A DNA stretch of 8,810 nucleotides from the NCBI GenBank assembly GCA_002500485.1, contig DLRJ01000014.1, positions 1 to 8,810 on the forward strand, given 5' to 3'. This stretch comes from Dehalococcoidia bacterium UBA7891. Its GTDB lineage: Bacteria; Chloroflexota; Dehalococcoidia; Lucifugimonadales; UBA826. Position 1 is the first letter of the stretch. Each line of letters starts with the position of its first letter. The translations under genes were made by a program, and so were the position numbers. Positions 5,345-8,810 of the stretch are shown here, one piece after another. The notes below the pieces were generated by a model. The model ran no database searches, was not told where the DNA came from, and worked only from the letters and a program-made list of their open reading frames with translations.

Positions 5345-5360
5345 AAAAGTAAAAACTTTT
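5345..5360 (+). terminator. Weak AT-rich hairpin after the GFA gene
   Basis: AAAAGT-AAAA-ACTTTT forms a 6-bp stem starting 11 bases after the GFA stop, but the stem is almost all A-T and is followed by only a short T-run. It may act as a weak terminator. Confidence 0.25.
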
Positions 5361-5373
5361 ATAGTGTGTTCTG

Positions 5374-5526
5374 ATGATAGCTAAAAAAGACCCTATTGTG
5401 GTCAGAATTCGGGATGACTAAACAGTTGATCAGGCACTAGAGGAAAAGAAGATGGAAAAGGATTTGAAACTAATTGAGAGAATAGAAAAAGAAGAAAACA
5501 CCAAGTCTGAGAATGATGAAAATTGA
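5374..5526 (+). pseudogene. Short ORF with internal TAA, N-terminus resembling ribosomal protein S21
   Basis: ATG 5374 opens MIAKKDPIVVRIRDD, then TAA (5419-5421), then in the same phase TVDQALEEKKMEKDLKLIER and IEKEENTKSENDEN to TGA 5524-5526. Read through the stop (with Glu, one base from TAA), the start resembles bacterial S21, whose N-terminus has V-x-V-R-x-N-E-x-V-D-x-A-L followed by an arginine-rich RRFKR helix. Here that helix is absent and a Lys/Glu-rich coiled-coil-like tail follows, so it is not a normal S21; it may be a diverged or internally deleted relative, or coincidence. No good ribosome binding site is visible. It ends directly against the stop of the convergent gene on the minus strand. 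Confidence 0.35.
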
Positions 5527-5742
5527 TCAACGGTGTCCGACCAGTTCCCAATACTTGATTTCCCAGTCAATCTCAGGTTGATCTAGAGTTTGCTGTTCTA
5601 GCTCAATCACACGACGCTCAAATTCTTCTTGTCCAGAATCGCCATAGGGATCAAAGCCTAGCTCCTCGGCTTCTTGCCTCATGCTTTCCTTGACGTACTT
5701 CTGAATTGCTTTGGATTGTGTGGAAAGGATCGTGAGTGTCAT
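5527..5742 (-). CDS. Small acidic protein of unknown function (71 aa)
   Basis: A 71-residue, acidic, probably helical soluble protein (QKYVKESMRQEAEELGFDPY, then EEFERRVIELEQQTLDQPEI, ending in EIKYWELVGHR). Its ATG overlaps the stop of the upstream membrane-protein gene by ATGA (5742-5739), so translation is likely coupled and the two genes belong to one transcript. There is no independent strong ribosome binding site, in line with coupling. I recognise no family. The overlap makes it likely to be a real gene. Confidence 0.6.
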   Translation of the reverse strand: MTLTILSTQSKAIQKYVKESMRQEAEELGFDPYGDSGQEEFERRVIELEQQTLDQPEIDWEIKYWELVGHR

Positions 5743-5972
5743 TTTATGAAAAATCTTTTAACAACCCAATAGAGCAGAAGAGAGACAGCCGTGATTCCAA
5801 GCTGAAACCAAAACCAATTACCGAACAACGAAATCAAATAAAATTGAAAAAATTCCTGCGTCTCATTTTCTAAAATTACCGACCATTTAAACAAATAGTC
5901 AAAAAACAACAATGCAATCCAAAGCAAAGAAATTATCGCATATGTTCTTATTAGTCCCTTCTCTAAAGTCAT
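5739..5972 (-). CDS. Small membrane protein with two transmembrane helices (77 aa)
   Basis: A 77-residue protein with two hydrophobic segments, about 8-28 (IRTYAIISLLWIALLFFDYLF) and 48-71 (SLFGNWFWFQLGITAVSLLL onward), joined by a short acidic loop (ILENETQE) and ending in the basic tail VKRFFIK. By the positive-inside rule the C-terminus, with its Lys/Arg, and the N-terminus would be cytoplasmic and the acidic loop periplasmic. It is the middle gene of the minus-strand trio: 33 bases after the single-helix gene and overlapping the acidic-protein gene by 4 bases. No family is recognised. Confidence 0.6.
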   Translation of the reverse strand: MTLEKGLIRTYAIISLLWIALLFFDYLFKWSVILENETQEFFQFYLISLFGNWFWFQLGITAVSLLLYWVVKRFFIK

Positions 5973-6005
5973 AGATGACTAATATTTTCGATTCGACTGA
6001 ATGGA

Positions 6006-6173
6006 CTAAGTTTCGTCAAGGGATGATGAAGTCGAGTTGGGCGAAGGTTGTTCAGTGAGGGGCTTTTTATCATTTATGTTTCCTCTATGTGTAAAGAGCA
6101 TTGCAATTCCAAAAATTACAATCATTAGAATAATTTCGGCAATAATCTTTAGAGCGGAACGATTTTTACTCAT
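6006..6173 (-). CDS. Small single-span membrane protein (55 aa)
   Basis: From ATG 6173: MSKNRSALKI, a hydrophobic helix (IIAEIILMIVIFGIAMLF, residues 10-27), then a hydrophilic tail rich in Asn, Ser, Pro and Thr, ending SSSLDET. The frame is open further upstream to 6287, but that extension runs through two dispersed repeats (6192-6240 and 6267-6296) and is not natural-looking, so the ATG just before the helix is preferred. The positive N-terminus and helix suggest an N-in, tail-out topology. First gene of the trio with 5739-5972 and 5527-5742. Function unknown. Confidence 0.5.
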   Translation of the reverse strand: MSKNRSALKIIAEIILMIVIFGIAMLFTHRGNINDKKPLTEQPSPNSTSSSLDET

Positions 6174-6191
6174 CACAATGATTCTTAAATG

Positions 6192-6240
6192 GAAAGGAAT
6201 ACGTGATCGTACCACTACTTGCAGGATGTGCAAAGACTCT
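6192..6240. repeat. 49-bp dispersed repeat, copy 2
   Basis: Second copy of 2528-2576 (45 of 49 identical). It lies 18 bp upstream of the minus-strand 55-aa gene, much as copy 1 lies 29 bp upstream of the 94-aa gene. Here the inner inverted repeat is weakened (TTGCA-GGATG-TGCAA). Confidence 0.85.
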
Positions 6241-6334
6241 GAATGAGAATCCAATAGTCGGAATGTATCAAACACCCGGAGTCCCATGTAAAGAGGAGTA
6301 CCCCTTTTGGCCCTACATTGCCGGACCGCTTTGA
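6203..6334 (+). CDS. Possible 43-aa lipoprotein-like ORF or remnant
   Basis: GTG 6203, preceded by AAAGGA four bases upstream, opens a 43-residue frame: VIVPLLAGCAKTLNENPIVG, then MYQTPGVPCKEEYPFWPYIA and GPL, stop TGA 6332-6334. LLAGC is a good lipobox, with Cys9 as the would-be lipidated residue, but only eight residues precede it, too few for a normal signal peptide. The in-frame codons upstream (FLNGKEY after a TGA) do not supply a helix. It could be the 3' part of a decayed small-lipoprotein gene. In favour of coding, the differences from the other repeat copy include three silent changes in this frame. Confidence 0.35.
   Translation: MIVPLLAGCAKTLNENPIVGMYQTPGVPCKEEYPFWPYIAGPL
6267..6296 (+). 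repeat. 30-bp dispersed repeat, copy 1
   Basis: ATCAAACACCC-G-GAGTCCCATGTA-AA-G-AGG matches 7736-7765 at 28 of 30 positions. Its inner GAGTCCCATGTA also opens the window (1-12). It lies inside the 43-aa ORF in a different reading frame from that used at 7736, so the repeat is not conserved as protein. Confidence 0.8.
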
Positions 6335-6465
6335 AGTGGGTCCAGCTTGGATAGATTGATTCAGTTAAGATAGGCAGGACTTACTTGGTCACCGGAGAGA
6401 GGCTTTAAAATCAGCTGGAAGAGCAGTTCATGCTTTATTGACTCAGCCTAATAGCCTTAAATTTC

Positions 6466-7350
6466 TTATCCCTTAAATCTTGGAGAAGCCTGCCCGGTCA
6501 CTGAAGTCTTGGCACAAAAAACACCTCCTGCCAGAGGAAATTCGTTCAGATCCAAATCTCTTGCAGCAGTAGTGATGAACAATAGATTCCTATCAGGCCC
6601 ACCAAAAGCGCAGCTGGTAACCTGAGGTACAGGAATTTCAAGGATACCGTCAATAGTTCCATCAGGAAGAAATCGAGTAATCCGGCTTCCAGCCCAATGT
6701 GCGAGCCAGACGGCATTTTCATCGTCAACGGTCAGCCCATCTGGATAGCCTTCTCCCTGCTTAAGCTCCGCAAAAAGTTTCCGATTGGAAAGGCTTCCGT
6801 CGTTATTTTTGTCGAATGCATAAATACAGCGTCCTAACGAATCGACGTGGTAAAGGGTTCCCCCGTCGTTTGTTATGGCCGGTCCATTGGGTACTTTATA
6901 GGGACCGTCCCATTTGGAAAAACTCCAATCAGGATCGATCCGGTAAAGCCAGCCAGTGGGATTCACTTCAAGATCATCCGTGCTTCCTGTCCAGATCCTT
7001 CCTTCCGCATCGACTTTGGCATCGTTAAACCGGTTTTCAGGAATTTCCGATTCGGGATCCAGCATTTTTTCTCGAACTCCACTTTCTAGGTCCACACGAT
7101 AAATTCCGGATTTACATCCTGCGATGAAATCCGAATGTCCATCACGTGGTAAAATCCAGCCTGTTTTCTCAGGAAAATCCCAGCTTTTCACTTCACCGTC
7201 TCCCAGTTGAAACCGGTGTGCTTTGCATCCGTCGATATCAACCCAGTAAAGGGCCTGTTCTTCAGGAATCCATAATGGCCCCTCCCCGCATATTGAGTGT
7301 CCTGTCCAGATGCAATTCAGATCTTCAACAATGCTGAGTTTCTGATTCAT
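6466..7350 (-). CDS. SMP-30/gluconolactonase/LRE family hydrolase
   Basis: A 294-residue six-bladed beta-propeller lactonase (SMP-30/gluconolactonase family), which uses a divalent metal to open sugar lactones. From the chosen ATG (7350) the metal and substrate residues fall close to those of human SMP-30: Glu23 in GEGPLW (human Glu18), Asn109 in RFND (Asn103), Asn155 in PNGPAIT (Asn154) and Asp204 in YPDGLTVD (Asp204). Blade repeats such as LYWVDI, GIYRVDL, RIWTGS, LYHVDSL and AVWLAHW are visible. An earlier in-frame GTG (7416) would add 22 Lys/Ser-rich residues unlike the family; it has no better ribosome binding site. No signal peptide, so probably cytoplasmic. No dehydratase, dehydrogenase or transporter is nearby, so the physiological lactone is unknown. 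Composition is close to that of the MttB-family gene, marking it as resident. Confidence 0.92.
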   Translation of the reverse strand: MNQKLSIVEDLNCIWTGHSICGEGPLWIPEEQALYWVDIDGCKAHRFQLGDGEVKSWDFPEKTGWILPRDGHSDFIAGCKSGIYRVDLESGVREKMLDPESEIPENRFNDAKVDAEGRIWTGSTDDLEVNPTGWLYRIDPDWSFSKWDGPYKVPNGPAITNDGGTLYHVDSLGRCIYAFDKNNDGSLSNRKLFAELKQGEGYPDGLTVDDENAVWLAHWAGSRITRFLPDGTIDGILEIPVPQVTSCAFGGPDRNLLFITTAARDLDLNEFPLAGGVFCAKTSVTGQASPRFKG

Positions 7351-7402
7351 TTTCTTTTTAATGGAAATGAGTGAAGTCGGGTTTTTAATCGAGCTATATT
7401 GA

Positions 7403-7777
7403 ACCTTTCCAAGCACCCTGTCAAAATGGTTTCACGGCTTTGGTTATGTCGCAGAAGTAAATCATTGAGACTACCGTCATGGAATTGACCGCAGTTAGAT
7501 GTTTCTGGTCAGAGACGTAGTCAAGGCCGACCATCCCATCCAGACCCTAAAGATAACGGGTTGACACCAGTTGACGGCTGAAAAAGCTGTGAAGAGGTGG
7601 AGACGTGGAATCCCAAGAACCGTATACATTAAGATACTTCCAAGAAACGAGGCTCATGATCTGGGGGTATTGAACTTGACCAATTTCGCAATGCTCAACG
7701 TCAACACTGAAAAAGTGGCAAGACGGTTTGAAGAAATCAAACACCCTGAGTCCCATGTAAACAGGTGCCCACCCTAG
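7403..7777 (+). pseudogene. Decayed gene with three in-frame stops, family unknown
   Basis: One phase carries protein-like sequence interrupted three times: SKWFHGFGYVAEVNH, TGA (7466-7468), DYRHGIDRS, TAG (7496-7498), MFLVRDVVKADHPIQTLKIT-G, TGA (7562-7564), then HQLTAEKAVKRW, ILPRNEAHDLGVLNLTNF, AMLNVNTEKVARRFEEIKHP and ESHVNRCPP to a stop after 7774. Each break is one base from a sense codon and the phase never shifts. The segment from TTG 7571 (68 aa) is open but has no ribosome binding site. I do not recognise the family. The left end reaches the start of the SMP-30 gene on the other strand; the right end runs into the 30-bp repeat. Confidence 0.45.
7736..7765 (+). repeat. 30-bp dispersed repeat, copy 2
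   Basis: Second copy of 6267-6296 (28 of 30). It forms the 3' end of the decayed gene, reading EIKHPESHVNR. The same ESHV frame is seen at 1-12, where GAGTCCCATGTA opens the window. Confidence 0.8.
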
Positions 7778-7779
7778 TG

Positions 7780-7808
7780 CCCTCCCGGAGGGGGATGAAG
7801 CCCCACCC
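7780..7808. repeat. GC-rich palindrome and inverted relative of the 29-bp repeat
   Basis: CCCTCC-C-GGAGGG (7780-7792) is a perfect 6-1-6 hairpin, followed by AGCCCCACCC (7799-7808), the exact inverse of the first ten bases of the 29-bp repeat (19-28, 80-89). Like the first unit it follows GAGTCCCATGTA. This suggests a diverged, rearranged copy of the same palindromic family, placed 5' of threonine synthase. Confidence 0.5.
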
Positions 7809-7910
7809 TCTTGAAAAACTTTACAAGTCATAGGATTTTCAGTAATCAAACATTCTGAATTTAAGTTTGAAATGTATTTTGATCGTGCCCTCACTAGCCA
7901 AAAGATATAA

Positions 7911-8810
7911 ATGAACACCAGTACACTTGATTTTGAGAAAGCATGCTTTGTTAGCCATTTAGAATGTTCTGAGACAGGTTCGAGGATTGAAGCAGATAAG
8001 CTACATGGGCTTTCAACCTCCGGTGCACCTCTTTTAGTAAAATACGACCTTATTTCAGCACAAAACTCATTTAACAAAAAAGAGCTATCTCACCGCCCTT
8101 CAGACATTTGGCGTTATAGGGAATTGCTCCCTTATAAATCAACTAAAGATATTATCAGTCTTGGGGAAATGATGACGCCCCTAATAGAAATGCCATTAAC
8201 AGCAAACAAACTCGGAGGAGAATCACTACTGATTAAAGATGAGGGTAGAATGCCTACTGCTTCTTTCAAGGCACGTGGAATTGCTTTAGCAGTCACAATG
8301 GCGAAATCATTCGGTATTAAAAAAATTGCCATTCCAACTGCTGGAAATGCTGGTGCGGCACTTTCAGCATATGCTGCGAGAGCAGGAATTGAAGCTTATG
8401 TCTTTACTCCTGAAGACACTCCAGAGGTTACTTTGAAAGAAATTGCATTCCATGGTGCAAAAACCTTCCGTGTGAAAGGATTAATTGATAGCTGTGGAAA
8501 AGTCGTAAACGGAGGAATAGATGAAATGGGTTGGTTTGATATGTCGACACTTAAAGAGCCCTATCGTATCGAAGGTAAGAAAACAATGGGTTTTGAAATT
8601 GCTGAACAATTGAATTGGTCTCTTCCTGATGTAATTTTTTATCCTACTGGTGGTGGAACAGGGATTATTGCAATGTGGAAGGCCTTTAAAGAATTAAAGG
8701 AAATTGGATGGATACAAGGACCTTTACCCCGAATGGTGGCCGTTCAGACTACTGGGTGTGCTCCCATCGTCCATGCCTTTGAATCGGGGTTTGATAGTGT
8801 TCCTCTACCT
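7911..8810 (+). CDS. thrC: Threonine synthase, 5' part (cut by window end)
   Basis: The first 300 residues of threonine synthase, the PLP enzyme that converts O-phosphohomoserine to threonine and phosphate in the cytoplasm. Family blocks appear in order: LSHRPSDIWRYRELLP (59-74), SLGEMMTPLIEMP (83-95), KDEGRMPTASFKARG (109-123) with the PLP-binding Lys120, PTAGNAGAALSAYAARAGIE (142-161), the STLKEPYRIEGKKTMGFEIA part (212-231) and YPTGGGTG (244-251), the phosphate-binding glycine loop. The N-terminal region (CSETGSRIEADKLHGLSTSG, 19-38) is the shortened counterpart of the Cys-containing lead-in found in many homologues. The ATG at 7911 follows an in-frame TAA directly and has only a weak AAAGAT as ribosome binding site. 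The frame is open to the last base, and the C-terminal domain lies outside the window. No other threonine-pathway gene is visible upstream. Confidence 0.95.
   Translation, partial: MNTSTLDFEKACFVSHLECSETGSRIEADKLHGLSTSGAPLLVKYDLISAQNSFNKKELSHRPSDIWRYRELLPYKSTKDIISLGEMMTPLIEMPLTANKLGGESLLIKDEGRMPTASFKARGIALAVTMAKSFGIKKIAIPTAGNAGAALSAYAARAGIEAYVFTPEDTPEVTLKEIAFHGAKTFRVKGLIDSCGKVVNGGIDEMGWFDMSTLKEPYRIEGKKTMGFEIAEQLNWSLPDVIFYPTGGGTGIIAMWKAFKELKEIGWIQGPLPRMVAVQTTGCAPIVHAFESGFDSVPLP

Noticed and set aside
6174..6287. N-terminal extension of the 55-aa membrane protein (93 aa in total)
   Set aside because: The extra 38 residues are read through two dispersed repeats; an ATG directly before the hydrophobic helix is a better start.
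7351..7416. GTG start adding 22 residues to the SMP-30 family protein
   Set aside because: The extension lacks family similarity, and the ATG at 7350 puts the metal ligands at positions close to those in SMP-30.
2703..7777. Stop-codon recoding to explain the many in-frame stops
   Set aside because: All three stop codons interrupt frames, and all three also terminate intact genes here, so no single reassignment fits. Decay or sequence error is simpler.
7547..8077. 176-aa minus-strand ORF
   Set aside because: It is antisense to the start of threonine synthase and crosses the 30-bp repeat and the decayed gene. Its translation has no natural character and no ribosome binding site.

Overview
The window looks like a piece of chromosome from an uncultivated, probably marine, Gram-negative heterotroph. 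The gene content fits this: a trimethylamine-methyltransferase-family protein without pyrrolysine, an SMP-30/gluconolactonase-type hydrolase, a GFA-type zinc protein and a MAPEG membrane protein. SAR324-like or other deep-branching proteobacteria are possible hosts, but no rRNA or marker gene is present and the lineage is a guess. There are three clearly assignable metabolic genes near the edges (MttB-family, 154-1701 minus; SMP-30 family, 6466-7350 minus; threonine synthase, from 7911 plus and cut by the window end). Between them lies a low-density stretch of small stand-alone genes, broken genes and dispersed repeats.

Layout. 1-153 is non-coding and holds two copies of a 29-bp GC-rich repeat. 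The MttB-family gene follows on the minus strand. 1702-2213 has no intact gene: an AT-rich part with a palindrome and a 16-codon ORF behind a perfect Shine-Dalgarno, then an abruptly GC-rich part with a frameshifted remnant. 2214-3506 holds three minus-strand small genes (a 94-aa unknown, a 93-codon gene broken by an in-frame TAA, and a MAPEG protein). 3630-5334 holds plus-strand genes (unknown 166-aa ORF, hotdog thioesterase, GFA protein), with a truncated second copy of the unknown ORF's N-terminus between the last two. 5374-5526 is a short ORF with an internal TAA that resembles ribosomal protein S21 at its N-terminus. 5527-6173 is a minus-strand cluster of three tiny genes, two of them membrane proteins. 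6174-6465 is repeat-rich. 7403-7777 is a decayed plus-strand gene with three in-frame stops.

The most striking feature is how repeats relate to genes. One repeat pair (2995-3073 and 3514-3592, ungapped, constant offset of 519) sits immediately 5' of two different minus-strand genes and exactly brackets the MAPEG gene. A second pair (2528-2576 and 6192-6240) sits 18-29 bp 5' of two other unrelated minus-strand small genes. A third pair is a protein-coding duplication (3573-3719 and 4657-4803) that brackets the thioesterase. The region therefore reads as a mosaic of single-gene modules bounded by repeat fragments. At least four reading frames are broken by single stop codons of all three kinds; intact genes also end in all three kinds, so decay or sequencing error is more likely than recoding.

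Functionally the intact genes do not form one pathway. The minus-strand trio 6173-5527 is the only convincing operon (4-bp ATGA overlap between two of its members). No tRNA, rRNA, CRISPR array, transposase or integrase is seen.
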